Source: Streptomyces bottropensis ATCC 25435
GTDB taxonomy: Bacteria; Actinomycetota; Actinomycetes; Streptomycetales; Streptomycetaceae
Direction of reading: 5' to 3'
Length of the DNA: 64,000 nt
Assembly (NCBI RefSeq): GCF_000383595.1
Contig: NZ_KB911581.1
Location: 6,717,519 to 6,781,518, forward strand
Shown: in pieces, positions 8,566 through 17,827 of the stretch
Numbering within the stretch: position 1 is the first letter of the stretch
Layout of the letters: the number at the start of each line of letters is the position of its first letter
Program-made: the position numbers and the translations under genes
The notes under the pieces: model-generated
Seen by the model: only the letters and a program-made list of their open reading frames with translations
Told to the model about the DNA's origin: nothing
Databases searched by the model: none

Positions 8566-10818
8566 TCACCCCGACGCGGCGGGTTCGCGGTCGGGGTGGG
8601 CGGGGTCGAGGGAGAAGACCGTGCCGTCGGCGACGGCCACGACCAGCGCTCCCGCCCGGGGGCTCGCCCAGGGAGTGCCCTGGACGGACCAGGTCGGCGT
8701 GGTCCTGGGCAGCGTCTCCCACAGCAGGGTGCCCTTGACCCTGTCGAGCGCCGCGACCCTGCCGGTGTCGCTGACCAGGTAGAGGGTGCTCGTCGCGGCG
8801 TCGTACGCGGGCTCGCCCGGCCGTTCCAGACTGGTTCGGGTCCGCCACAGCAGCTCGCCCGTGTGCGGTGACACGGCGGTCACCTGGCCGCCCGACCGGG
8901 TGTAGACCAGCACGCCGCCCGCCAGGGCCGCCCGGCCCCGCCCGTTCCGGCCCGGCTTCGTCGTCACACGGGTCCCGGTCTCCAGGTCCACGAGCAGGGT
9001 CGTGTCGTATACCGGGTCGCTGCCGGGGGCCCCGTCGGTGTGCTCGGTGTCCTCCCTGACCAGGACCAGATCTCCCTGCTTCACGCCGAGGAGGACGCTG
9101 CCCAGCGGCACCTTCACGGTCCTGGCCGAGCCGTCGGCGCGGTCCACGACCAGGACCCGGGACTCCGTGTTCGCCGCCTTGGCGTCCCGGGTCACCGGAC
9201 GGCAGTGCGCGTACGTGCCCGCTCCGGCCGACGTGAACACGCAGTGGTGGCCGACGGGCAACGGCAGGGACCAGCGCTCGGCGCCCGTGCGCAAGGAACG
9301 GGCCGTGAGCGTCCGGCCGTCGGGTGCGGCGGTGAGGACGAGGTCGCCGATCACTGCCGAGTCGATGTCGGTGCTGCCCACCCGGCGGGTCCACAGCCGC
9401 TCGCCGGTGTCCGCGTCGAGGGCGACGAGATCGATGGGGTCCACGACGGGTTCGCCGCTGAAGACGGTCTGCTGCACGAGGACCGTGCCGTCCCGGACAC
9501 CGAGGATGCCTGCGTAGTACCGGTCCCGCACGGTGGTCGCCGGCGCGATGCCCGCCCGCCAGACCGTCCTGCCGGTCCGGCCGTCGAGGCGGACGGGGAG
9601 GACTCCCGCGCCCCCGCAGTAGACGTCGTCCCCGTGCCCCTGGCAGGAGGGAGCACCGCCGTTGTCGCCGTCCTTCGCGGGCAGTGACCGCCGTGCGCCC
9701 GCCGCCGCCGTCGCGAACAGCGTCGTCTGCCAGGGTTTCCAGCCACTGGGCGGCGGCGTCCAGCGGGAGGTCGGGGACGGCGCGGGCGTCGCCGCGTCAC
9801 CGGTGCGCGCCTGGCCGGGCCCCAGCAGGTAGGCGGTCAGTCCGAGGACCAGTACGCCGACGGTGCCGGTCACGGCCCACAGGGGGCGGAGACGGCGGCG
9901 GGCGGGGTGCGGGGTGGGTGCCGGGTCCGCGCCGCTCTCCAGGTGGATCTCGGTGGCGGCGGCCGCGACCTCCTCGCGCCGGGGCACCCTCGGCAGGGCA
10001 CCCGGCTCCGGCTGCGGCAGGACGGCCTCGAACTCCCGCGCCAGTTCGTCGAGTCCGGGCCGGTCGGCGGCCGTCTTGGCCAGACAGCGCGTCAGTACGG
10101 AGCCCAGCCGCGGGTCCACCCCGTCCAGCACGGGTTCGTCGTTCATCACCTGGTAGGCCGTCAGATAGGGGCTGTCCGCGTCGAAGGGCCCCCGCCCGGT
10201 GAGGGCGTACACCAGCAGCGTCCCCAGCGAGAACACGTCCGAGGCGGGGCCCGCCGTACGGGCGTCGGTGAGCTGTTCCGGGGACATGAACGGCGGGGTG
10301 CCGATCATCTGGCCGGTCTCGGTCAGGGAGAGGTTGTCCGCGGCGCGCGAGATGCCGAAGTCGATGACCCGGGGGCCGTCGTCCGCCATCAGCACGTTGG
10401 CCGGCTTCAGGTCCCGGTGCACCACGCCGGCCCGGTGGATCTCCCGCAACGCCTCCACCAACCCCAGGGCCAAGGGGCGCAGTTCGGTGTGACGGAGCGG
10501 GCCGTGGTCGCGGATCCGCTGGGCGAGCGAGCGGCCGGGCACGTACTGGGTCGCCATCCAGGGGCGCTCCGCGTCCGGGTCGGCGTCCACGACCGCCGCG
10601 GTGAAGGCGCCGCTGACCTTGCGGACGGCCTCGATCTCCTGGCGGAACCGGCTGCGGAAGACGGGGTCCTGCGCGTACTGGGCGTGCACCACCTTCACGG
10701 CGACCTCGCGCCCGGAGCGGGATCTCGCCCGGTAGACGACGCCCATGCCGCCGGTGCCGAGCCGGTCGACCACCTTGTACCCGCCGACCGATCCGGGGTC
10801 GTCGCTGCGCAGCGGCAC
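8566..10818 (-). CDS. Membrane Ser/Thr protein kinase with PQQ-type beta-propeller
   Basis: This 750-residue kinase resembles AfsK in layout. The N-terminal kinase domain (about 13-270) has the glycine loop GTGGMG (21-26), ATP lysine K42, HRDLKPAN with catalytic D136, DFG at 153-155, and MSPEQL in place of APE. One membrane helix follows at about 315-338. The C-terminal 400 residues look like repeated PQQ/quinoprotein blades (for example VVAVADGTVFSLDP, VAALDRVKGTLLW), probably an external ligand sensor. The GTG at 10818 follows a strong GGAGGGA site. The signal and the substrates are unknown. Confidence 0.92.
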   Translation of the reverse strand: MPLRSDDPGSVGGYKVVDRLGTGGMGVVYRARSRSGREVAVKVVHAQYAQDPVFRSRFRQEIEAVRKVSGAFTAAVVDADPDAERPWMATQYVPGRSLAQRIRDHGPLRHTELRPLALGLVEALREIHRAGVVHRDLKPANVLMADDGPRVIDFGISRAADNLSLTETGQMIGTPPFMSPEQLTDARTAGPASDVFSLGTLLVYALTGRGPFDADSPYLTAYQVMNDEPVLDGVDPRLGSVLTRCLAKTAADRPGLDELAREFEAVLPQPEPGALPRVPRREEVAAAATEIHLESGADPAPTPHPARRRLRPLWAVTGTVGVLVLGLTAYLLGPGQARTGDAATPAPSPTSRWTPPPSGWKPWQTTLFATAAAGARRSLPAKDGDNGGAPSCQGHGDDVYCGGAGVLPVRLDGRTGRTVWRAGIAPATTVRDRYYAGILGVRDGTVLVQQTVFSGEPVVDPIDLVALDADTGERLWTRRVGSTDIDSAVIGDLVLTAAPDGRTLTARSLRTGAERWSLPLPVGHHCVFTSAGAGTYAHCRPVTRDAKAANTESRVLVVDRADGSARTVKVPLGSVLLGVKQGDLVLVREDTEHTDGAPGSDPVYDTTLLVDLETGTRVTTKPGRNGRGRAALAGGVLVYTRSGGQVTAVSPHTGELLWRTRTSLERPGEPAYDAATSTLYLVSDTGRVAALDRVKGTLLWETLPRTTPTWSVQGTPWASPRAGALVVAVADGTVFSLDPAHPDREPAASG

Positions 10819-10949
10819 GCCCTGGTCCCTCCCCCCGACAAGCAGTCCAACCAGCGATCAGAGGCACAGGATACGTGCGGGCGACGCACGGCGGCCGGGC
10901 CGCGGACCCTATGGTTCCGCAACCCGGCCGCCCTGGGCCTCACGGGGTG

Positions 10950-13900
10950 TCAGACCCCGGCGGGCTCCGGCTTCTCCGCCTGCGAGCCGGACTCCGGCTT
11001 CGTCGGCTCGGACGCCTTGCCCGCCCGCTTCAGGGCCTTCTTCTTCGCCCGGCGCTCCTTGCGGATCTCGATCATCGTGTAGAGGGTCGGGACCAGCAGG
11101 AGCGTCAGCAGCGTCGAGGTGATCAGGCCGCCGATGACGACCACGGCCAGCGGCTGGGCGATGAAGCCGCCCTCGCCGGTGATGCCGAGCGCCATGGGCA
11201 GCAGCGCGAAGATCGTCGCCAGTGCCGTCATCAGGATCGGGCGGAGGCGGTGACGCCCGCCCTCGATGACCGCCTCGACCGTGCTGTAGCCCTGGCGGCG
11301 GTACTGGTTGATCAGGTCGATCAGCACGATCGCGTTCGTCACCACGATGCCGATCAACATCAGCATGCCGATCATCGCGGGGACACCCAAGGGCGTGCCG
11401 GTGATGATCAGCAGACCGATGGCGCCGGTGGCCGCGAACGGGATCGAGACCAGCAGGATCAGCGGCTGGACCAGGGACCGGAAGGTCGCCACCAGCAGCA
11501 TGAAGACGATCGCGATCGCCGCGAGCATCGCGAGGCCGAGGGAGGCGAAGGCCTCGTCCTGGTCCTCGGAGACGCCGCCGATGTCGGCGGTGGCGCCCTC
11601 GGGCAGCTTCAGGCCGTCCAGCTTGGCGGTGAGGTCGGTGCTGACCGCGCCGGTGTTGTCGCCCTTGGGCTTCGCCGTGATCGTCGCGGCCCGCTGGCCG
11701 TCGATCCGGGTCATGGAGACCGGGCCGTCCACCAGCTCGACGTCCGCGATGTCGCGCAGCTTCACCGCGCCGAGCCGCAGGTCGCGCAGCTCCTTCAAGG
11801 TCTCGGCGGGCTTCGCCGACTTGATGACGATGTCCCGCTCGGTGTCGTCGAGGATCGCCCGGCCGCTGGTCGTCCCGCGGACGGCCTGGGAGACGGCGGC
11901 GCCGAGGGTCTGGTCGTCGAAGCCGGCCGCGGCCGCCCTGTCGGTGGCCCGGACCGAGATCCGGGGCACGCTCTGGGCGAGGTCGCTGGTGACGTCCGAG
12001 ACGTTGTCCATCGTCGAGACCGCGTCACGGACCTGCTCGGCGGCCTTGCGCAGGACGCCGGCGTCGGCGGCCTTCACGACCACGCTCAGGTCCTGGCTGC
12101 CGAAGGCGTCGCCGACCGCGACGGTCGTCGTACCGACCCCGGAGAGCCCGGCGAGGCCCTTCTCGATCGTGTCCTGGACGTCCGCGGCCGTGGCCGAGTC
12201 GTCCAGCATGACGCTGTACGAGGCCTGGTTGGAGTCGGTGCCACCGCCGAACGCGGCGAGGAAGCCGGAGGAGCCGATGGTGACCTGGTAGTCCTTGACG
12301 CCCTCGGTGCCGGCGAGCAGCTTCTCGACCTTCCTGGTCTGCTCGTCGGTCGCCGCGAGGCTGGTGCCGGGCTTCAGCTCCTGCTTGAGGCTGAGGACCT
12401 CCTGGTCGCCCGGGTCGAAGAAGTTCGTCTTCAGCAGCGGGGCCATGCCGAACGTGCCGACCAGGACGACGGCCGCCAGGGCCACACTGGTCAGCCGGCG
12501 GCGCGTGGCGAAGCGCAGGACGGGGACGTAGAAGCGCTGGAGGCGGCTCCTCGCCTCCTTCTCCTCGGCCTTCCGGCGGGCCTCCTCGGCGTCCTCCGGC
12601 GTGCCCTTCGGGGGGCGCAGGAACCAGTACGACAGCACCGGGACCACGGTCAGCGAGACCACGAGGGAGGCCAGCAGGGCCGCCGTCACGGTCAGCGAGA
12701 AGCTGCCGAACAGCTCGCCCACCATCCCGCCGGTGAGACCGATCGGGAGGAACACCGCGACGGTCGTCAGGGTGGAGGAGGTGACCGCGCCGGCGACCTC
12801 GCGGACCGCCTTGAGGATGGCCTCCTCGCGCTCCTCGCCGTAGCCGAGGTGACGCTTGATGTTCTCCAGGACGACGATCGAGTCGTCGACCACCCGGCCG
12901 ATGGCGATGGTCAGCGCGCCGAGCGTGAGCATGTTGAGGGACAGGTCGCGGGTCCACAGGACGATCAGCGCCAGGACCACCGACAGCGGGATGGACACCG
13001 CGGTGACGAGGGTCGAGCGGATCGACGCCAGGAAGACCAGGATGACCAGGACCGCGAAGACCAGGCCGAGGGCACCCTCGGTGGTCAGTCCGTCGATGGA
13101 CTTGGACACCGCCGGGCCCTGGTCGCTGACCACGGTCACGGTGGCTCCGGAGCCCAGGTCCCGGCGCATGTCCGCCAGCTTGTCCTCGACGGCCTCGGAG
13201 ATGGCGACCGCGCTGCCGCCCCGGTCCATGGTGACCATGACCGCGAGGCTCGGCTCGCCGTTGGTCCGGGTGATCGAGTCGGCCCTGGCCTGCTCCTCCT
13301 TGACGGCGGCGACGTCGGCGAGACGTACGGGCTTCTTGGCGCCCTGGCCGCGCACCATCAGGTTCTCGATCTGCTCCAGCGAGGTGTAGCCGCCGCCGAC
13401 CTGGACGGTGCGGTTGGCGCCGTCCTCGTCGAAGGAGCCCGCGGGGACGGTGACGCCGCCGGCCTGGAGGGCCTGGCTGAGGGCCATCGTGCTCAGGCCG
13501 GCCTTCGCCAGCTTCGCCTCGTCGGGGGTGACGGTGACCTGGAGGTCCCGTACGCCGTCGACGGTGACCTGGCCGACGCCGTCGATGTCCTCCAGCGTGG
13601 GAACCACGGTCCGGTCGAGCTGGTCGGCCAGGGCCTGCTGGTCCTGGTCGGAGGCCACGGCGAGGACGACGGTCGGCATGTCGTCCGTCGATCCCGCGAT
13701 CACCTGCGGGTCCACGTCGTCGGGGAGCTGCGCCCGGACCCGGTTGACGGCCTGCTGGACGTCGGCGACGAGCTGGTCGGTGCCGGGACCGTAGTCGAAG
13801 GACGCCATGATCAGGGCGTTGCCCTCACTGGCGGTGGAGGTGACACCCGTGATGCCGTCGACGGCTTCGAGGCTGTCCTCGATGGGCTCGACGACCTGCT

Positions 13901-14084
13901 TCTCGACCACGTCCGGGGACGCGCCCTGGTAGGGCGCGAGCACGGACACCATGGGCAGTTCGATGGTGGGCAGCAGCTGCTGCTTGAGCTGGGGTATCGC
14001 GATCGCCCCGAAGACGAGCGCGATGATCGACATCAGACCGACGAGGGCCCGTTGTGCGAGGCTGAACCGAGACAGCCAGGACAT
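10950..14084 (-). CDS. RND-superfamily efflux transporter, AcrB/SwrC type
   Basis: This 1044-residue RND pump should have 12 membrane helices and two large external loops. The N-terminus (LPTIELPMVSVLAPYQGASPDVVE) is typical of hydrophobe/amphiphile exporters. The TM4 proton-relay pair is present in GRVVDDSIVVLENI. No adaptor or outer-membrane channel gene is nearby, as expected in a Gram-positive, where SwrC of Bacillus is the known parallel. It lies downstream of the response-regulator gene in the same direction after 202 bp, so it may be that regulator's target. The substrate is unknown. Confidence 0.92.
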   Translation of the reverse strand: MSWLSRFSLAQRALVGLMSIIALVFGAIAIPQLKQQLLPTIELPMVSVLAPYQGASPDVVEKQVVEPIEDSLEAVDGITGVTSTASEGNALIMASFDYGPGTDQLVADVQQAVNRVRAQLPDDVDPQVIAGSTDDMPTVVLAVASDQDQQALADQLDRTVVPTLEDIDGVGQVTVDGVRDLQVTVTPDEAKLAKAGLSTMALSQALQAGGVTVPAGSFDEDGANRTVQVGGGYTSLEQIENLMVRGQGAKKPVRLADVAAVKEEQARADSITRTNGEPSLAVMVTMDRGGSAVAISEAVEDKLADMRRDLGSGATVTVVSDQGPAVSKSIDGLTTEGALGLVFAVLVILVFLASIRSTLVTAVSIPLSVVLALIVLWTRDLSLNMLTLGALTIAIGRVVDDSIVVLENIKRHLGYGEEREEAILKAVREVAGAVTSSTLTTVAVFLPIGLTGGMVGELFGSFSLTVTAALLASLVVSLTVVPVLSYWFLRPPKGTPEDAEEARRKAEEKEARSRLQRFYVPVLRFATRRRLTSVALAAVVLVGTFGMAPLLKTNFFDPGDQEVLSLKQELKPGTSLAATDEQTRKVEKLLAGTEGVKDYQVTIGSSGFLAAFGGGTDSNQASYSVMLDDSATAADVQDTIEKGLAGLSGVGTTTVAVGDAFGSQDLSVVVKAADAGVLRKAAEQVRDAVSTMDNVSDVTSDLAQSVPRISVRATDRAAAAGFDDQTLGAAVSQAVRGTTSGRAILDDTERDIVIKSAKPAETLKELRDLRLGAVKLRDIADVELVDGPVSMTRIDGQRAATITAKPKGDNTGAVSTDLTAKLDGLKLPEGATADIGGVSEDQDEAFASLGLAMLAAIAIVFMLLVATFRSLVQPLILLVSIPFAATGAIGLLIITGTPLGVPAMIGMLMLIGIVVTNAIVLIDLINQYRRQGYSTVEAVIEGGRHRLRPILMTALATIFALLPMALGITGEGGFIAQPLAVVVIGGLITSTLLTLLLVPTLYTMIEIRKERRAKKKALKRAGKASEPTKPESGSQAEKPEPAGV

Positions 14085-14178
14085 GGGTCAGGGTCTCTCT
14101 TCCGTGGCGTGAGCAGAGGTCGAACGCCCGTGCCACATGCGGCTGGATCCCCCCATGTGTCGCCCGTGTGAAGCGGAT

Positions 14179-14190
14179 GTGAGCGCTCAC
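14179..14190. promoter_or_regulatory. Perfect palindrome GTGAGCGCTCAC upstream of the RND exporter
   Basis: This 12-bp perfect palindrome lies 95 bp upstream of the exporter start, inside the gap to the response-regulator gene. It could be an operator, but a single site of this size may also be chance in GC-rich DNA. Confidence 0.35.
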
Positions 14191-14286
14191 CTCATACCCT
14201 GGGCCATAGGGGGCCCCTGTTCCCTCGCTCCCCAGGGCCATTTCCTTATCCCCCGCCTACTCCGGGTGGAGTAGTCCCGGGCGCTC

Positions 14287-14976
14287 TCAGTCCACCCTTG
14301 GGCGTACCAGGCCCGACTCGTACGCGAAGACCACCAGTTGGGCCCGGTCGCGGGCGCCGAGCTTGGCCATGCCCCGGTTGACGTGCGTCTTCACGGTCAG
14401 CGGGCTGACCTCCAGCCGCTTGGCGATCTCGTCGTTGGAGAGGCCGCCCGCGACCTGGACGAGCACCTCCCGCTCGCGACCGGTCAGGGTGGCGAGGCGC
14501 TCCGAGCGGGCGGCGGCACCTGCGTCGCCGTCGGCCGAGTCGTCCGGCTGGGCGAGGAAACGGGCGATCAGGCCCTTGGTGGCGGTGGGTGACAGCAGGG
14601 CCTCGCCGCCGGCGGCGAGGCGGATCGCGTTCAGCAGTTCCTCCGGTTCGGCGCCCTTGCCGAGGAAGCCGGAGGCGCCGGCGCGCAGTGACTGCACGAC
14701 GTAGTCGTCGACCTCGAAGGTGGTGAGGATGACGACGCGGACCTGGGTGAGCGCCGGATCGGCGCTGATCAGACGGGTGGCGGCCAGCCCGTCCGTGCCC
14801 GGCATCCGGATGTCCATCAGCACGACGTCCGCCCGCTCCAGCTTCGCCAGCCGCACGGCCTCCGCCCCGTCCGACGCCTCCCCCACGACCTCCATGTCCG
14901 GCTCCGAGTCGACGAGCACCCGGAAGGCACTGCGCAGCAGGGCCTGGTCGTCGGCGAGCAGGACACGGATCGTCAT
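14287..14976 (-). CDS. Two-component response regulator, NarL/LuxR type
   Basis: This 229-residue regulator has an N-terminal receiver with phosphoacceptor D55 (VVLMDIRMPG) and a C-terminal LuxR-type helix-turn-helix (about 160-220, LTGREREVLV and SPLTVKTHVN). The kinase gene ends 22 bases upstream in the same direction, so the two form a pair. Likely targets are its own operon with pspA and the downstream RND exporter; this is inferred from position only. Confidence 0.95.
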   Translation of the reverse strand: MTIRVLLADDQALLRSAFRVLVDSEPDMEVVGEASDGAEAVRLAKLERADVVLMDIRMPGTDGLAATRLISADPALTQVRVVILTTFEVDDYVVQSLRAGASGFLGKGAEPEELLNAIRLAAGGEALLSPTATKGLIARFLAQPDDSADGDAGAAARSERLATLTGREREVLVQVAGGLSNDEIAKRLEVSPLTVKTHVNRGMAKLGARDRAQLVVFAYESGLVRPRVD

Positions 14977-14998
14977 ACGGGGTCCCCCGGGGCGCTGG

Positions 14999-16360
14999 TC
15001 ACGGTCGTGCCGCCTGCACGGCGGTCGTGCGGGTCGTGAGCGGCAGGATCGCATGGACGCGGAAGCCGCCGCCGTAGCGGGGACCGGTGGTGAGGGTGCC
15101 GCCCAGCGCGGTGGCCCGTTCACGCATGCCGAGGAGCCCGTGGCCGCCGCCGTCGGCCGCCTCGCCCTCGGCGTCCTTCTTCGTCTGCCCGGCGCCGTCG
15201 TCGAGGACGGTGATCTCCACGTTCGGGCCGACGCGTACGACGCTGACCTCGGCCTTCGCCGTCTCGCCCGCGTGCTTGTGCACATTGGTGAGGGCTTCCT
15301 GGATGACGCGGTACGCGGCGAGGTCGACGGCGGCCGGGAGGGTCACGCCCTCGTCGGCGCGGACCACCTCGACCGCGAGGCCCGCGCTGCGGAAGGTGCC
15401 GACGAGTTCGTCGAGCCGCACCAGGCCGGGGGCGGGTTCGGTGGGGGCCTCGGGGTCGCCGGACTGGCGGAGCAGACCGACCGTGGCGCGCAGTTCGCCG
15501 AGCGCGGAGCGGCTGGCCTCACGGACGTGGGCGAGGGCCTCCTTGGCCTGGTCGGGCCGCTTGTCCATGACGTGCGCGGCGACCCCGGCCTGCACGTTGA
15601 CCAGGGCGATGTGGTGGGCGACGACGTCGTGCAGGTCGCGGGCGATCCGCAGGCGCTCCTCGGCGACCCGGCGGCGGGCCTCCTCCTCGCGGGTGCGCTC
15701 GGCCCGCTCGGCGCGTTCCCGGATGGCGTGCACGAAGTCGCGGCGGCTGCGCACCGCGTCGCCGGCCGCGGCGGCCATGCCGGTCCAGGCGAAGATGCCG
15801 ATGTTCTCCTGGTCGTACCAGGGCAGCGGGCCGGCGAGCATGGCCGTGCCCGTCAGCACGGTCATCGTCAGCAGGCCCACGCGCCAGGTGGTGGGGCGGT
15901 CGGTGGTGGAGGCGACGGTGTACAGGGCGATGACGGCGGACATCGCGACGGGGGCGCGCGGGTCGCCGGTCGCCAGTTCGGCGAGGGTGAGGGCGCAGGT
16001 GGCGGCCAGCACGGCCAGGGGGGCGCGGCGGCGGGCGATCAGGACGGCGGCGGCCGGCACCATGAGCGCGAAGCTCAGGGCGGAGGGGGTACGGGCGCCC
16101 CACTTGGCGCCGTGCTCGGCGTGGGGGTCGACGAAGGCGCCCGCCACCATCGCGGCGAGGACACCGACGGCGAGGGCCGCGTCCAGGGCGGTGGGGTGCG
16201 CCGTCAGCCAGGCCCTGACGCGCTTGCCGAGAGAGAGCGAGGTGGTCGGGCGGGGGTGCGTGGGGGCCGGTCGCGCCCCCGCGGTGGTGGCCGCGAGGTC
16301 AGTACCGCCCCATTCCCTCGGACTGCTCCGCGGGCCGGTCTCCCGTGTCCGTGAGGTCAC
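14999..16360 (-). CDS. Sensor histidine kinase, HisKA_3 type
   Basis: This 453-residue kinase has a proline-rich N-terminus, then about five to six membrane segments (about 57-200) with little external loop. A DHp domain follows with phosphoacceptor H244 (RIARDLHDVVAHH), then a HATPase_c domain with YRVIQEALTNVHKHA and GHGLLGMRERA. A small loop implies that it senses membrane state rather than a soluble ligand, as in LiaS- or DesK-type kinases. The GTG start overlaps the upstream pspAA stop in a GTGA tetramer, which ties it to the Psp genes. Confidence 0.94.
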   Translation of the reverse strand: MTSRTRETGPRSSPREWGGTDLAATTAGARPAPTHPRPTTSLSLGKRVRAWLTAHPTALDAALAVGVLAAMVAGAFVDPHAEHGAKWGARTPSALSFALMVPAAAVLIARRRAPLAVLAATCALTLAELATGDPRAPVAMSAVIALYTVASTTDRPTTWRVGLLTMTVLTGTAMLAGPLPWYDQENIGIFAWTGMAAAAGDAVRSRRDFVHAIRERAERAERTREEEARRRVAEERLRIARDLHDVVAHHIALVNVQAGVAAHVMDKRPDQAKEALAHVREASRSALGELRATVGLLRQSGDPEAPTEPAPGLVRLDELVGTFRSAGLAVEVVRADEGVTLPAAVDLAAYRVIQEALTNVHKHAGETAKAEVSVVRVGPNVEITVLDDGAGQTKKDAEGEAADGGGHGLLGMRERATALGGTLTTGPRYGGGFRVHAILPLTTRTTAVQAARP

Positions 16361-16635
16361 CCCGGGATCAGACCGTCGTCGCTGAGCATCTCCCGGACCT
16401 CCTCCAACGTCGCGTCCGGGGCCGGGAGGATCAGCTCCGAGGGCTCCAGGGAGTCGTCGGGGAGAGGGGCGCCCAGTTCGCGGACCTTGTCCAGGAGGGC
16501 GTGGAGGGTGTGGCGGAAGCCCTGGCCGTCGCCGACCTCCATCTCCGCGAGGAGGACGTCGTCCAGTTTGTTCAGCTCGGCGAGGTGGGCGTCGTCCAGC
16601 CTCACCTGCCCCTCCCCCATGATCCGTACGATCAT
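16357..16635 (-). CDS. pspAA: PspA-associated protein PspAA
   Basis: This 92-residue protein begins MIVRIMGEGQVRLDDAHLAE and matches my recollection of the small PspAA partner encoded beside pspA in actinobacteria and cyanobacteria. It has no signal peptide or membrane helix, so it should act in the cytoplasm, presumably on PspA. It lies 25 bases after pspA and overlaps the kinase start by four bases. Its biochemical role is not established. Confidence 0.8.
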   Translation of the reverse strand: MIVRIMGEGQVRLDDAHLAELNKLDDVLLAEMEVGDGQGFRHTLHALLDKVRELGAPLPDDSLEPSELILPAPDATLEEVREMLSDDGLIPG

Positions 16636-16660
16636 GTCGCCCTCCTCGGGGACGAGACGC

Positions 16661-17461
16661 CTACTTCTCGAAACGCGGAGTGTCCTGCCGCTGGGACTGC
16701 TGCTGCGGGGCCGACTGGCCCGTGCCGCCCTCGATGGCCTGCTGCTGGGCGGACGGGCCTCCCGCCAGCTCCGCCTTCATGCGCTGGAGCTCCAGCTCGA
16801 CGTCCGTACCGCCGGAGAGGCGGTCCAGCTCGGCCTGGATGTCGTCCTTGTGCATGCCGGACGGGTCGTCGAGGGCACCGGAGGCGAGCAGCTCGTCGAT
16901 GGCGCCGGCGCGGGCCTGGAGCTGCGCCGTCTTGTCCTCGGCGCGCTGTATGGCGAGACCGACGTCGCCCATCTCCTCGGAGATGCCGGAGAACGCCTCA
17001 CCGATCCGGGTCTGGGCCTGGGCAGCGGTGTACGTGGCCTTGATCGTCTCCTTCTTCGTCCGGAAGGCGTCGACCTTGGCCTGCAGGCGCTGCGCGGCGA
17101 GGGTGAGCTTCTCCTCCTCGCCCTGGAGCGTGGAGTGCTGGGTCTCCAGGTCCGTCACCTGCTGCTGGAGCGCGGCACGGCGCGAGAGCGCCTCGCGGGC
17201 CAGGTCCTCGCGGCCCAGCGCGAGCGCCTTGCGGCCCTGGTCCTCCAGTTTCGAGGACTGGGACTGGAGCTGGTTGAGCTGGAGCTCCAGACGCTTGCGG
17301 GACGTGGCCACGTCGGCCACGCCACGGCGCACCTTCTGGAGCAGCTCCAGCTGCTTCTGGTACGAGTAATCGAGGGTTTCGCGCGGGTCCTCGGCCCGGT
17401 CAAGGGCCTTGTTCGCCTTCGCGCGGAAGATCATCCCCATACGCTTCATGACACCGCTCAT
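16661..17461 (-). CDS. pspA: Phage shock protein A (PspA/IM30 family)
   Basis: This 266-residue protein is mostly one long coiled coil (about 25-190) with the family start MKRMGMIFRAKANKALDRAEDP. PspA/Vipp1 proteins polymerise on damaged membrane and protect the proton gradient. The C-terminal 40 residues are Gln- and Ser-rich and probably disordered. I chose the ATG at 17461 over one 39 bases upstream because it gives the family N-terminus and follows GAAGGGGG. It heads a minus-strand run of pspA, pspAA, kinase and regulator. Confidence 0.94.
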   Translation of the reverse strand: MSGVMKRMGMIFRAKANKALDRAEDPRETLDYSYQKQLELLQKVRRGVADVATSRKRLELQLNQLQSQSSKLEDQGRKALALGREDLAREALSRRAALQQQVTDLETQHSTLQGEEEKLTLAAQRLQAKVDAFRTKKETIKATYTAAQAQTRIGEAFSGISEEMGDVGLAIQRAEDKTAQLQARAGAIDELLASGALDDPSGMHKDDIQAELDRLSGGTDVELELQRMKAELAGGPSAQQQAIEGGTGQSAPQQQSQRQDTPRFEK

Positions 17462-17827
17462 GGGCTTCGCGCGCCCCCTTCTGACGGAACTCCAGCTCAC
17501 AGGTCTGCGACAGAACCCACAGTACGGGCCCTGCTTCTATTACCGCACTGTTCGGGGACGGATGCGCTCATCCCCAAGGACGACTGTGTACGGCACCGCT
17601 CCGGCGTAGGGAGTAGGTGGTCCCCGGGGTCGCGTACGAACCGGTCCCGCGGAACACCGCGCCTTACCTACGGACGAACCGTCACCGCGCTCCCCCTTTT
17701 CCGGTACCCGGGCTGCTTCCCGGCCACTGTCGCCCCACCTCTGTCTCCAGTACGGACGCCGGGTGTTGCCGGATCGTTCCCCACTCGGCTGGGGTCCATG
17801 CCCCGGCACCCCGTACCCTTGGGTTTT
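17462..17827. other. Divergent promoter region between pspA and the DUF3043 gene
   Basis: This 366-bp gap has no convincing gene. It must hold the pspA promoter on the minus strand; a locally AT-richer patch near 17535-17550 is the best candidate. Near its right end TACCCT (17814-17819) sits 8 bases before the GTG of the next gene and suggests a leaderless transcript. Confidence 0.5.

Noticed and set aside
15087..16385. Plus-strand frames opposite the histidine kinase
   Set aside because: Shadow of the kinase gene, which has all expected motifs and coupled start.
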